Shown: positions 1 through 11,876, numbered from the stretch's first letter. The stretch is DNA of 29,191 nt from Fragilariopsis cylindrus CCMP1102 (GCA_900095095.1 FMBT01000028.1:1-29191), one strand, 5' to 3'. Numbers and translations: made by a program. The notes: a model not told the origin generated them from the sequence alone.

Positions 1-906
1 TGAAATGTGGTGGGTGACCAGTTAAACAACTGCATTAACACGAATCGCATGCTAAGTGAGTGTGTAATGACTACGATCGCATCCACTGAGTCGTAGCCAG
101 GTCTTTCGTTGACGGTTAGAATACTTTCCCTCCACCATGACTTGATGCGGTCATACACATCTGCACCACTTTCGCCAGTTGCAAAACGATACCAAAAGCG
201 TCCCACTCTTTTCTGTTCTTCTCTCAATGCAGTTGAGTCTCTTTTAGAAAAGTTTCCAAATTCCTATCAAAAAAAAGGAAGAAGAAAAGGAAGAAGAATC
301 GCTGTCAGAAGAAGGATCAAAAGTTGAAGAATCGAATATCTATACCTATACATGCATTCTGATCCACCTGTAATATAGAGATCACTATCATTCAATCCCC
401 CCTTACCTGTTCACGAATACGAGATTCCAGAAGAGTTTCCACCACGCGATGTTTGAAAAAGGGACGAGCTGCCCATGTGTTTGTAGAGTTCGTTCGAAGG
501 GACTGACATGTATTTGGACTCGATTTATGTTATTATTGGTCGGTCGTCGTCGTAAGATTGAAAAAGGTTTTCGATCCGTAGTCCAGCTTCTTTTGCTTGT
601 TGGATACCTTTTTCTGTTAAATTGATGATATTATCTGGTTTAGTTCGCCAAAGTGTATTATCAGCATTAGCTTCGCTTTCACCATGACGCAATAGAATAA
701 TAAGCTTTGGAAGACGTTCTCGCATATCCTTATTGATACAATCACAGCGATGATGATGATGAGATATTATTTCTTTTTGCGCTTGTTGAGGATCTTTTTA
801 TTCGTCGTTGTTGTTGTTGTTGTTGCCGTTTTATATCGTGGTTCTTTTTCTTTTCCCAAATAAGCAGAGCTGTTAAACTTCCAATCACCGTTCCGTCAAA
901 AGCCAT
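1..906 (-). CDS. Histidine phosphatase / phosphoglycerate-mutase-like protein (DET1/AT74H type), 3' end beyond window
   Basis: Member of the histidine phosphatase (PGM-like) superfamily, a phosphoesterase with a phospho-histidine intermediate. The start at 906 gives a short hydrophobic N-terminus (MAFDGTVIGSLTALLIW), then a Gln/Ser-rich linker, then the catalytic LRHGESEAN motif near 690. HVSPFERTLQT follows, then ESRIREQ up to 407. A GT-AG intron (264-406) leads to the last visible exon (1-263) with EFGNF, FWYRF.TGESGADVYDR and the second catalytic His in VITHSLSMRFVLMQLFNW. This order (REQ.FGNF, GESGADVYDR, THS) matches plant AT74H and yeast DET1 broad-range acid phosphatases rather than glycolytic mutase. 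The frame is broken by single bases near 740, 525 and 452 (a T run), but the conserved residues resume each time. The C-terminus lies outside the window. The substrate cannot be told from sequence. Confidence 0.86.
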
Positions 907-1706
907 GCAATAATAGTGCTACAAGTATTGCCGTATACTTCGATCTCATAATTGCACCTATTCTCAGGATATGTGCAGTGTACGTCGCTGATCGCCTTTG
1001 TTTTATTCCCAGGACTTTTTCTTCATACTTGGCGTGATTTTTGGTTGTTGTTGATTGTTGATTGTTGTAGATTGTTGTCGTTGTTTTAAGTAATGTCCAT
1101 AAGTTAGTAGGCCAAGAGGACGAACATTGTCAACTTCTTGTTGCTTGGATGTCTTGATGTGTTCTTCGTGCGTTATTGTGTTGTTCTTGTTTGGGTGAGG
1201 GTTTAAAAAACAAGATATATCAAAGAATCCATTTTGTACCCTGCTTTATTATCGCCGCAATATAAATCTGCCCCCCTAACCATTGACGATGATGCGATTT
1301 TGCTATTCTCTTCATCCGCCCCTTAATTGATAATGGCAATCGACCCCAGAATGACGTTGTTATTGTTTGAGGTCGAGTAATAATGTTTTCACTGTGGTTG
1401 TTTGCGCCAGACTGACAGTTTGCTATGCATGCATGCGAGCCATTGAAAAGTATGCTGTATTTCATGTTATGATTAATTTAATTCATTAAACCCCCACACT
1501 TGCTAACACACTCTTTGGATAACGAACAACGTGCTATAAGAATTCGAACTTGCTGAAGTTGTTGAAACAACCTACAGTATTAACAAAGTAAGATATTGTC
1601 CGGTATCATAAAACTTGATCACACTTGGTTCATATATTGAATATTATTACAAGTGTAATAACTCCTTTTGAATTTTACTTGAAGCAAGTCTTCTTTAAAA
1701 TCTAAA
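907..1706. other. Divergent intergenic spacer
   Basis: An 800-nt spacer between two divergent genes, the phosphatase on the left and the transposase-derived gene on the right. It is AT-rich, with T/G-rich low-complexity stretches (GTTGTT repeats near 1035-1085) and one TACAGTA at 1573-1579. A minus-strand open frame at 1220-1465 shows no recognisable domain and I do not call it a gene. It must hold both promoters, but I see no clear TATA box. Confidence 0.6.
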
Positions 1707-4700
1707 ATGAGTGGTACTACTACGACTACTACTAACAATAATGATACCGGCAGTTCTAATAATAGCACAACAAGCAACGATAATCCATCTACAGGACTTC
1801 CCTCTCTCTTTGGCGGCAATAATGATGTTAACACCACCACCAACGCCAACATCAACGACGACGATGACGATAACGTGATTAATGCTACGAAAACTACTAC
1901 TGCTACAGGTACCATCCCGCAGCAGCAGCAGAATTATATGGATTCCGGTCTTCCTGAGTTCCTTCATGAGACACAGCAATCGAAACGAAAGAGAGCTCCC
2001 GATACTCCCAAACAAAAACGACAACGTTACACACAGGAATTAAGACGAATGTGTTATCTGCATTTCTCAATACGCCAGGAGCCAAACTTCCACACGTGGC
2101 CAAACAATTCAAAATACCAGAAGGGACGTTGCGGGGATTTTATGATGATTATCGACGACGCCGTAATAAAACTGGCATTGAAACGTCCAATAATAATAAG
2201 GTTGCTGCTATTAATACGGCTAATAATGATACAGCTACAGCAACGACCTCGATTGGTGGTGATGATGATAATGACGATAATGATGATAATGATGACGATG
2301 ACGATAATTCAGCTATCGTCGCAGCAGCAGCCAGCAACAGCTGCACGTAAAAGAGGTGCTACCGATGATAACGATCAGGCGACTACTATTACTACTCCCA
2401 AGAAGAAAAGACGGCAACGATACTCAAACGAGACAAAGATTCAAGTTATATTAGCACTTGAAACTCGTCCCGACACAAGTTTGAATGAAATAGCGAAAGA
2501 GTTTGACATCGCAGCCGGAACGATACGAGGTTGGCGAGAAGAAGCGGACAAGATTCAGAAACAAGCGATGGAAAATCGACGTGTAGGTGCAAAAGCTAAC
2601 CCTAGCAAGGATCCACTGAAACGTATTTGGGATGCCATCCTTCGCTTGTTTGAATTGAATTCACGACTACCAGCTACACATCAAAAACTTGAGTTCAATG
2701 TGGCGGTTGTAAAGAAAATGGGCCTGGCAGCTAGAGATCTATTAATAGAGGAATTCAAGGTCGATCCAAGCCTACTTACTCAAACAGAATATTTTAATAT
2801 GGAAAGATTCAAGGCATCGGAAACATGGGCTCGTAAATGGTATGTATTTATTGTATCAATTGGTGTTGTGTTCTCTCTCCCCCCCCCCCCCCCCTCCCCA
2901 ACGGATCTCATCAATTGAGATTCATTATAATTCTAATTTCGTTCTTTTTTTTGTAAAACTTTATTATATTGTATCAAAATTGAATCAGGGCTAAGGACCA
3001 TCAAGTTCTGTGCTGCAAGAAAAATGAGGTAAATGTAATTCATAAAGCTCAGGTCCGACACACAGTAATTCAAAAAATCGTCGCGGGATATTCAAATGGA
3101 ACCATTTATAGTCTGGCCACCACAAGTTTGTTCTATCGAATTCTACCTCACAAAAACTACGTCCAAAATGAGAATGACAACGAACACAATCAAGGTCGGC
3201 GTGTCCGAGCCTGCAAAGGACTTAAGTCCAAAGATCGGTTGACACTTTACATATGTTCCAATGAAACGGGAGAAGATAAGCTTCCGATTGCGTGCATTGG
3301 AAAGTATAAGAATCCCGCTTGCTTTCAGGCAGAATCCCAACGCGTTCTGCCATATTTATACCAGAGGAATGCACTGAGTGATGCTGGGACGCTTCAAAAA
3401 TGGTGGAGGACTCACTTTTTGCCTCATATTAGAAGCCGATATCAACAAGACGAAAAGATTCTTTTGTTGGTTGAATGTAAAGGACCCTGTAAAGCTGAAT
3501 TACTCAAGGACCCAACTGGTCAGGTGGTAGTAGAAGAAATACCTGATAATCCGGAACCGGGAGGGAAAATAGAAATGCTGCGAGCAACGATACTGATGTC
3601 ATAGATCCATTGGGTACGCGCACCAAAATACTTCCTCAATTCCAACCTATCGACTTTGAAATAATTGATACTATCAAACAACGTTACCGTTATAGATTGT
3701 TTCAAGAAGTTATGGAGTGTTTTGACGAGCGTATTTTACGTCGAAAGGTTGCTGATAATGCCAACTTTCCTCATGCTGCTCGTGGATTGAGAGAAGGGGA
3801 CGTTGCAAATTTATGCGATGCTATGCAATTATTACAGAGCATTTATAAGGAAGTTGCGACTACTTCTATCATTCGGTCGTGGCAGCGTTCTAAGCTTCGG
3901 GCCACACTTACTTTACCTCAAGAATTAATTGCCAAGCCAGGCCAAAGAGCCAAAAGCGAGAAGCGGCAGACAACTCGTGAAAAGAAGTTACTCGTTAAGG
4001 ATCTCATCGATTTCTTATCTAAGAACGAGTCAAGAAATTTACTCTAGATGATGGAGCAAATAGATTAGAGGAAGAAATCGAAATGGTCAAGGATTGTTTT
4101 CTATCTACGGATACAAAATTGAGTGATAACGAGAAAAATGAGAAAGACAGAAAAGATAAATAATCAAAAGTTTAGAAGATTGGATCAGCCTCGAAGACTC
4201 CCCAGCTCTTGTCAAACTAGACATTGATGAAACAATAGAAGCAATGAAGTTGAAATATCTTGTTGGACTAGAGGAGCCCTTCGAGGGCGTAGCTCCTGAA
4301 GCAGACGAACCAGAAGATCCGGAACTGGATGATTTGAAGATCAAAATGAATAACACCAAGGATAGAGAGCTAGATTTGGATGGAGCTATGGATCTTGCGG
4401 CGACCATCAAAGCTACAGCTGTTAAATTATTCGAAAACGGCAGCATCCTTGGTGACTTAGGCTCGCGTCTAGACGAGGCTTCCGATTCAATCTTCCGTTG
4501 TTGCGAAAGCAGAAGGAAGCCATTTCATTGAAAGAGCAAATAGAGAAGGTCAAGGCAAAAAAGAAAACCAGCGTCGTCTATCTTCTACTTCTGATGTGCT
4601 CACAGTCGAAACAGATACCAATGCTGCAGGTGATTTGCCACTCGTTGGAGCTGACGACTTGGGTGGGACCACAGCAGAAACACAAAATATGAATGAAATT

Positions 4701-4733
4701 TCATTAGTAGACCTTCCTGAATTAACAATCTAG
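1707..4733 (+). CDS. Pogo/Tigger-like DDE_1 transposase-derived protein with two tandem HTH units; catalytic residues altered; frame interrupted
   Basis: Order: a Thr/Asn-rich N-terminus, then Psq/CENP-B-like helix-turn-helix 1 (about 2010-2165, with AKQFKIPEGTLRGF). An Asp/Asn-rich linker follows, then HTH 2 (about 2405-2550, with IAKEFDIAAGTIRGW), and a CENP-B-type second DNA-binding region ending in ARKW. A GT-AG intron (2840-2988) leads into a DDE_1 domain with LFYRILPHKNY, GLKSKDRLTLYICSNETG, LPIACIGKYKNPACF and LPQFQPIDFEII. It ends in an acidic, charged tail; the last frame stops at 4731-4733. In pogo-family transposases the acidic residues sit in .DETGLF, LLLDN and QP.D. Here the first reads LATTSLF (Asp lost), the second LLLVEC (Asp to Glu), and only the third Asp remains. 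Strand transfer is therefore unlikely. One-base frame changes lie near 2046, 2260-2335, 3555-3598, 4030, 4160 and 4485. No terminal inverted repeats were found. It may be a domesticated DNA-binding gene or a decaying element. Confidence 0.78.
2879..2894 (+). repeat. Poly-C tract (C16) inside intron
   Basis: Sixteen consecutive C, preceded by a CT-rich stretch, lie about 40 nt after the 5' splice site of the intron in the transposase-derived gene. The true length may be uncertain because long homopolymers are poorly called. Confidence 0.9.
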
Positions 4734-5108
4734 GTTCATTCGTCTTTGGTCCCATTAAAACACATCATCAAGATATCTATACATAACATCAGTGTTAAAT
4801 TTATTATGATAAAATCTACTGGAAGCCATTAAGCAAATAAATACCGCGACGAGCCAATGACAACTTTTCTATCTATTTTATGTATAGAATAATCAGTTTA
4901 ACTTCCTCTCTGAGTTTCAAAGATACACATAAGATGTATATATATAGTGTAGGATACCATTTAAGAGACTGTGTTCCTTTTTTTTAGCTGTAAATCACTT
5001 CGCAGAAGTTATTCCCAGTTCCCCACACACCGTACGATAGATGATTCCTGCCACTATACCGATCATAGATTCTAACTTAACCAACAGAGACCGCTGAATG
5101 ATTTTATC
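4734..5108. other. Convergent intergenic spacer
   Basis: An AT-rich stretch between the 3' ends of the transposase-derived gene (+) and the HNH-like remnant (-). It includes a T run at about 4978-4985 and a short TA-rich tract near 4937-4945. No gene or clear regulatory element was seen. If the left gene is a transposon, its right end should lie here, but no inverted repeat matching 1500-1700 was recognised. Confidence 0.5.
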
Positions 5109-6308
5109 TTATCTTCTGCAGATTCTGCACTCCAAACCACGCAACTTGCATTGTTGGCAAAGGTCCATACATATTCTGGGGTTTTCTAGTCTTCTATTGG
5201 CTTTCATCAGAAGAGAAGCATTGCTCCGAGAGGTAGAGCGTGTTGAATCTGTGGTAAGATTCGTTTCTGAATACGTGCCGTTGCTTCTTTCTTGATGACT
5301 GGCATCAGAGGCCTCCAATAGCAACTTTGGAGATTCTTCCCATTGCGGTGGCTACATATCTTGGATAGACGTCAATTTAATGTTATCCATGGGAGAAAAG
5401 CTGAAAATTTCGAATGCATCGCAATTTTCGATCCATCCTTACTGCAGAGCTTCATGGTAGGCCTACTTTGCGTGGTACAACGAAAGGCGTCGGTTCGGCA
5501 AACTGGTTCGTTCCGAGAACTTCTTTTCTTTCCCCTTGAACTCACCGATAGTTTTTTCATCGGAAGGATAAATTGGTTCATTCACGACACTTGGGTCTAG
5601 AATAATTAATTTAAAAGATTTATCTCCTATATCGAAAGTAATACGTTGCTTATCAAATGCCATCTTTATATTGCTTGCCAAAAATACGATGTTTCGAACA
5701 TCCTTATGATTCTCAACACCAAACTTGTTGTACTGTACCAGGCTACACGATGCTGGAATTAGATGAGCTAATTTGCCCTGTTGGACAACATTCTACTTCC
5801 AATGATTTCTTTTTCTTGTTGCAATTTCTCAAAACTCCATAGTAATTTGCTGCACGTCTTATGTTAACCTTTTTCTGCTCAACGCTTTCTGACGCTCGTT
5901 TCGATGGTGTACGTACAAAGTGAGAACCACTTTCCCTAACCATAGCGGCCAAGAAACTGAAAGAAAAACAGTCGTCTTGAATTTTCAAGTACGCATATAC
6001 TTGCTGTATTGTAGCAGATGTTGGTTTTAAGCCTGAAGAATGATCACTTTTAAGCTGCAGATAATCTTCGTACAGAACTTTTGCAGTATACGTGTTGGTG
6101 TTAGTCTTCTTGAGCTTTTCGAAGTAATTGTCAAAGGCGTTGTTTTCTCCAATTGTCGACCATCAGTCTCTAATTGTCGCCCCAATTCTCAATTATATAA
6201 TTCTCTCAGTTCGTCTTTGTTTGGGAAATCGATCCGTAAAGTGTGTCGATACGCGGCTTCAATATTATTCGGATCGACTTCAATAGTCTGTGATGGTATA
6301 CAATCCAT
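5109..6308 (-). pseudogene. Decayed HNH_2-like (PF13391 type) endonuclease-domain gene
   Basis: No single frame spans this region, but consecutive minus-strand segments read as one protein. From 6308 it runs DPNNIEAAYRHTLRIDF. After a stop and a frame change come NAFDNYFEKLKK, then KVLYEDYLQL and KIQDDCFSFSFLAAMVRE. Further on are VECCPTGQ, GVENHKDVRNIVFLASNIKMAFDKQRITF (split here by segments), LIILDPSVV, YPSDEKTIGEF and RRLSLYHAK. A Cys-x2-Cys-x6-Cys-x2-Cys-like tail (CQQCKLRGLECRIC) ends at 5109. The pattern CC.TG, then a gap, then RN.VFL...I..AFD is like diatom and fungal HNH_2 domains. However, the expected Ala-His of the metal site falls at a break, and the later His is not present. At least two in-frame stops (near 6195 and around 5430-5460) add to the frameshifts, so real decay seems more likely here than sequencing error alone. 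The family call is tentative. Confidence 0.45.
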
Positions 6309-6849
6309 CGTGTACGACTTTCGGTGTGTTCTCAACTTCGGTTGCTGCTATCTCAGTTAGCTATCCCCGGTGCTTTTGCGCTCTTACACTAAATATATTC
6401 TATGCAACTTCTTTTATCGAATGACTTATGTGTATTATCAATAGAATGTTTGGTTCTGTGCTTTTCTAGTTCTACTTTGAACGTGTATTTCCATAGCTAC
6501 ACTATCATCGCATCTGAAGGACTTTCGTTCACGTTCAGTTCACTCCGAAGGTTTCAGGTTTTATTCTGTTCCATTTTTTGTTTTGTTCGAAAGTTAACAC
6601 AATTCGTACACGACTGGACTGGCACGACTAAAATAAATTTACACGATAAAATTGTTTTTAAATCTCTATCGTCAACACAAATCACAAATCACAACAATCA
6701 ACATATATCAGTTCACAACATCAAAAAAAGTCGCAATGCATTGACATGCATGCATGGGAATGGCAAAGAAGAGATAATATGGAAAATCCGTCAAAAACAA
6801 TATAACTACGAAGAGATCAGATATCGGTGATCATCGAGGACAAACCATC
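6309..6849. other. Divergent intergenic spacer
   Basis: A spacer of about 540 nt between the HNH-like remnant (-) and the lumenal hydrolase gene (+). A plus-strand open frame of 142 codons (6402-6830) covers it, but the sequence has no recognisable domain and is rich in Phe/Ser/Leu as expected from chance T-rich DNA, so I do not call it. It should contain the hydrolase promoter; no TATA box stands out. Confidence 0.5.
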
Positions 6850-7977
6850 ATGCGTTTGTATCAGTGCATGATCTCTTTACCGCTGACTACGTTGCTCTAT
6901 GTAAATGCTTTGAATTTATCAGAATGCCGTGGTACTATAAATCGTCGTTCTGTAATTACTGGAACTACAGCTGCGTTAGTGTCATCTTTGCCCCCCGTAT
7001 CTTCGGCGGCGTCATCCCAATCACCACAAGAACCACGGGACTTAATATCATCGTCAGAGTTGTTGTCAAAACCAACTCATACTACAAACACAAACGTCAA
7101 TAATAATACAATCGATTCTCCATTGAAGGTGGTTACCGATCCACAAACTTATTCTGCATTGGCATACGCTCCTCCTAATAACAATAAAAAACACCCCTCA
7201 TATTAGTCTTGCACGGAGCTGGAAAGAACGATAAAGATATTCTTCGAGATCTTGCTAATCCGTATGGAGAGCATGCTGGTCTAATACCAAGCTTGATTGC
7301 TTCACATACAGCACCATCTAATCTATTGAACAATTTTTGTGTATTAGCTCCATATTCGTATGAAAAATCTAGCTTTTATGATGACCCACGAAAAAAAATC
7401 CTCGACTTCGTAGATTGGGCTATTCGTAATCAAAATACTGAGGATATTTTACCTTTACAATTTGACCCAAATCGGATCATCCTATTCGGATTTTCTGATG
7501 GTGCAACAGTAGCTATAGAATTATTGACGACAAGACGTTTTTCCAAAGGTGTAATATGTAGTTATGGATATTCTGGTAATAGTCTACCCTCAACGGCCTT
7601 ACAAAGACTGTCGAATTTACCAATTTGGGTAAGTAAGTGATTGAATCAACTAGTATATTGTTGCTTTTTACTGTTATATATTTACATTTTCTCACCATGT
7701 CATTCAATTCTATTCAAATATTATCGTCAAGTACAGGTTTTTCATTCCCAGGATGATGTATTTTTGACGTCCATAACAGTGATCGGCTAGTGCAGCAGTT
7801 GGAAATGGTCAACAACAACAACAACAACATTAACAACGATAATAATAATGATAAGCATATTGTTCAATATTCGCGTTACAACAGAGATCCAGAGAATCTC
7901 CCTGCACGAGTGAAAGGTCATTCAATGGGTATAACTGCTTCAAAGTCTTCCGACTGTACGACTGGATGATTCAATAA
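6850..7977 (+). CDS. Alpha/beta hydrolase (carboxylesterase/phospholipase-like), predicted thylakoid lumen
   Basis: A predicted serine hydrolase. The N-terminus has a signal peptide ending near YVNA|LNL (residues 1-20). A second targeting unit follows with a twin arginine, NRRSVITGTTAALVSSLP, then VSSAA, which looks like a Tat-type thylakoid lumen signal. The hydrolase fold follows: VLHGAGKND (oxyanion region), LDFVDWAI, the nucleophile elbow GFSDGA near 7493, SYGYSG, IWVFHSQDD (acid) and GHSMGI (His), then YDWMIQ before the stop at 7977. Ser, Asp and His are thus all visible. A GT-AG intron lies at 7629-7736. One-base breaks occur at an A run near 7190, a T run near 7771, and near 7952, where the reading resumes as YDWMIQ. 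A polyasparagine insert (about 7810-7850) sits between the Asp and His parts. The substrate is unknown. Confidence 0.75.
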
Positions 7978-8529
7978 CGAATATTATTAATGATGGTAAT
8001 AGTAATAGTTTTACTATTATTAAAATATAATAGTAATGGTGACGACTCATCCAATTTGACGACAAATTAACACATTGGTTGTTATCGATATATAATAACA
8101 TTATCTTAACTCGAGTATACATTGTACTTCTGATGTTTCAGCTTCACCATTGACTTTTGTAGTTAGTTTCACAATATTGACGACATCCCCGGTGTTACAG
8201 TTAATACTTATACCTTCGTCATCAACGTCTATATCCTTCTTCTTATACTACCGAGATCAGGAAGAGATGAAATAGTATAACCCAAGAAAACGAAACCGCC
8301 GCAATCAGAGCTTACTCGAAAGTGTTACATTATTGTTCTTGTACTGTATGTATATAGCTTTTGTTTTCAAGTTTTGTGGAAATTCAGAAAAGAGACTGTT
8401 AAGTCCCAATCGACCGAGTATACACAAGTTCGAAAAATATGTTTTCTACCTCGAAAGCTACAGTAGCTGATAGTTGCTTCTTCTCGTGTCACATAAACAA
8501 AATATAAAAGGGCGAGGGAAAAAAATACA
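7978..8529. other. Intergenic spacer
   Basis: The spacer between two tandem plus-strand genes. It holds two TACWGTA heptamers (8342-8348 and 8459-8465) and a TATA-like box near its right end. No gene was seen. Confidence 0.55.
8503..8510 (+). promoter_or_regulatory. TATA-like box
   Basis: TATAAAAG begins 27 nt before the ATG at 8530 and is followed by a GC-rich GGGCGAGGG. If used, the 5' UTR would be almost absent, so either the leader is very short or the box is fortuitous. Confidence 0.35.
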
Positions 8530-9353
8530 ATGACGGGGACTTCATTGAAAACGAAACAAAAATCTAGGCGGTTTCATTATTTTCATTTGATAATGGTGAC
8601 GATGACAATACTATTAGGACTCCTTCGTATACTTATTATCGCTCCCATATCATTAAGTCACGCATTTTATCTGTCTTCAGCTAAATCATGCCAGAGAAAT
8701 TACCATATGAAAACCCAACCCCGACTACGTCGAGGTGCATCATTCCTCGCGAAAAATAGTGTCTTTTCGAAACAATTCACAACGGACGACGCCGGCAACA
8801 ACAATAAGTACCCCACACACGTTTTGCAAGATTCCTACCGACCACAAGACAGTCTCTTTTCTGGTATTGCAGAATTCGGAATTGGATGTTCAATTGGTGT
8901 CCTGTATAGTGAATCTTTTATCATAATGACTGGATGTGGACCACTAAAGTTCAGTGATACTCTAGAAAGGATATCGTATCAGGGTGTAATTGTTTTTGCG
9001 GGCCTAGCTCTATTCAATCGTATCGTACACAATTCAATTTCAGTTTAGGAGAAACAATAAATGATCAATTCGGACCATTACAAAAATCAACATTATTACA
9101 AGTGACTGTGGCGGAATTTCTAAGTGCAATTGCGGTAGTTGGTGCTATTGTCGCGTTGGAGGTACAATCCAATAAAGGTGTATCTATGGATGGTCTATCT
9201 GGTATTATATTAATATGTGCCGAGCTATTCGAGGAGACATTGTGTGAATCGACGAAGTCTGGCGAAATGGGTATGGTGCCGCCGAGAACTCTTTACATTT
9301 GCATATATTGTACTAATACATATTGCAACGAACTTTTTCCTTTTTCTAGCTAG
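8530..9353 (+). CDS. Unknown plastid-targeted membrane protein
   Basis: I do not recognise a named family. After a basic start (MTGTSLKTKQKSRRF) comes a long hydrophobic stretch of about 27 residues ending SLSHA|FYLSS. This is an Ala-Phe cleavage context typical of diatom plastid preproteins, and a basic Ser/Arg-rich transit-like region follows. The mature part has three or four probable membrane segments: FGIGCSIGVLYSESFIIM, VIVFAGLALFNRI and FLSAIAVVGAIVALEV. A one-base break near 9035 (after a T run) separates the frame ending at 9048 from the one that continues as FSLGETINDQFGPLQKS to 9353. The C-terminal reading after about 9215 is uncertain: another frame reads NMCRAIRGD there, so the true end could differ. 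It stands alone, with no functional link to its neighbours visible. Confidence 0.55.
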
Positions 9354-10193
9354 ATTTTTTTTCATTACCGTTGATCAATATTGAGTATGATACCCAACAG
9401 TACGGCGTTGGTGACTAACGCTGCGCAAGTGAATAAGTTTTCTTTTGAAACGCAATTGGAAACGCAAATGGTCGTTCTACTAAGTACTCATATCTCTACT
9501 GAAGTACTGTTTATACTGTATGTAAGAGATCAGCTTGGCACATGCTTACTCTGATGGCCAAATTTGAAGCGCACGTGCGTTCATGGCTGCATAAACAATA
9601 TTTTTCTGACTATTCCGATAGTGATTTTATGGCGAACTTCTAATAGATCAAGAACAAAAAGACAAGTACAACACTTACTACAGTAGTATAATAATAAGAG
9701 ATAATACTGTACTGTTACTTTAGCTGATACGGTATTTGTTTATCCAATTTGGAGTTCTTCTCTCATATAATATACACCTCTTATGATGCAGTTGATTATA
9801 TTGTGGTACAGTATAAGCTACAAGGTAGTGCAGGCAAACGATTGACTAATAATACATACGATGGTTTGATACACATACTAGTCGTATGAGTGAGCAAGTC
9901 TAACAAGATTCATTAGTATTGTTCATTTGATAAATATAACTTGTGGTATCTTCAATATATAGATATCTGTTTCCGTTGAAGTAGATTAGAATTGATTCCG
10001 GTAGCCAAACTAGGACGAAGTGGGGATAAGCGAAAACTATCAAACAATGCCTCTGCATTATACAAGTGAAGTAAATGATATGGCTAGAAATCTACGAATA
10101 ACAAAGGTGATAATAATTATAAATAATAGTCCAGTACAGTAAGTACCGTCGATAGGATACGATATTATCAGAATTTCAATGGTTTGAATGAAT
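9354..10193. other. Convergent intergenic spacer rich in TACWGTA
   Basis: About 840 nt between the 3' ends of the membrane-protein gene (+) and H4 (-). It has no convincing open frame. Five TACAGTA/TACTGTA heptamers lie at 9514-9520, 9679-9685, 9705-9711, 9807-9813 and 10135-10141, the densest group in the window. Confidence 0.6.
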
Positions 10194-10231
10194 CTGTTTC
10201 AAAAATGTGGAGATTAAAATCTCCGGTTTGT
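10194..10231 (-). terminator. Histone H4 mRNA 3'-end signal: stem-loop plus TGAAACAG
   Basis: Read on the minus strand: ACAAACC, then the perfect hairpin GGAGATTTTAATCTCC (10209-10224; 6-bp stem, TTTA loop), then a 7-nt spacer with ACATT, then TGAAACAG (10194-10201). It lies 79 nt after the H4 stop. A 6-bp stem with a 4-nt U-rich loop is the classic replication-dependent histone mRNA 3' stem-loop bound by SLBP. TGAAACAG occupies the place of the purine-rich histone downstream element; that role is inferred. Confidence 0.9.
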
Positions 10232-10303
10232 TTTTTTGGTATTGTTTTGTAAATATAGTCTTTGACAAGAAAATAAGTAGCCAAACAACTTGTGAAAAGC
10301 TGT

Positions 10304-11741
<1,438 letters not shown>

Positions 11742-11743
11742 AC

Positions 11744-11775
11744 AAACAACTCTCTTCTCGTGATTAGAGTTGTTT
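11744..11775 (+). repeat. Extra hairpin just after the H3 stop codon
   Basis: AAACAACTCT (11744-11753) and its exact complement AGAGTTGTTT (11766-11775) flank a 12-nt loop. They start 3 nt after the H3 stop, about 70 nt before the canonical stem-loop. I see no equivalent at the other three histone genes. Confidence 0.8.
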
Positions 11776-11839
11776 AAGAATGTTGTATCGTATCATTATC
11801 ATTACGATCGATATCAACCATCTCAGAACAAAACAAAAA

Positions 11840-11876
11840 ACAAACCGGAGATTTTAATCTCCACATTGTGAAACAG
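11840..11876 (+). terminator. Histone H3 mRNA 3'-end signal: stem-loop plus TGAAACAG
   Basis: ACAAACC (11840-11846), the hairpin GGAGATTTTAATCTCC (11847-11862), a 6-nt spacer, and TGAAACAG (11869-11876). The stem-loop begins 106 nt after the H3 stop. The spacer is one base shorter than in the other three copies and reads ACATTG instead of ACATTTT. Confidence 0.9.

Noticed and set aside
1220..1465. An 81-codon minus-strand open frame in the left spacer
   Set aside because: No recognisable domain or targeting signal, and no support beyond length.
6040..6360. A 106-codon plus-strand open frame over the HNH-like region
   Set aside because: The minus strand gives residue patterns consistent with one protein over the whole 1.2 kb; this frame is antisense noise.
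6402..6830. A 142-codon plus-strand open frame upstream of the hydrolase
   Set aside because: No domain, composition typical of chance translation of T-rich DNA, and it occupies the expected promoter of the hydrolase gene.
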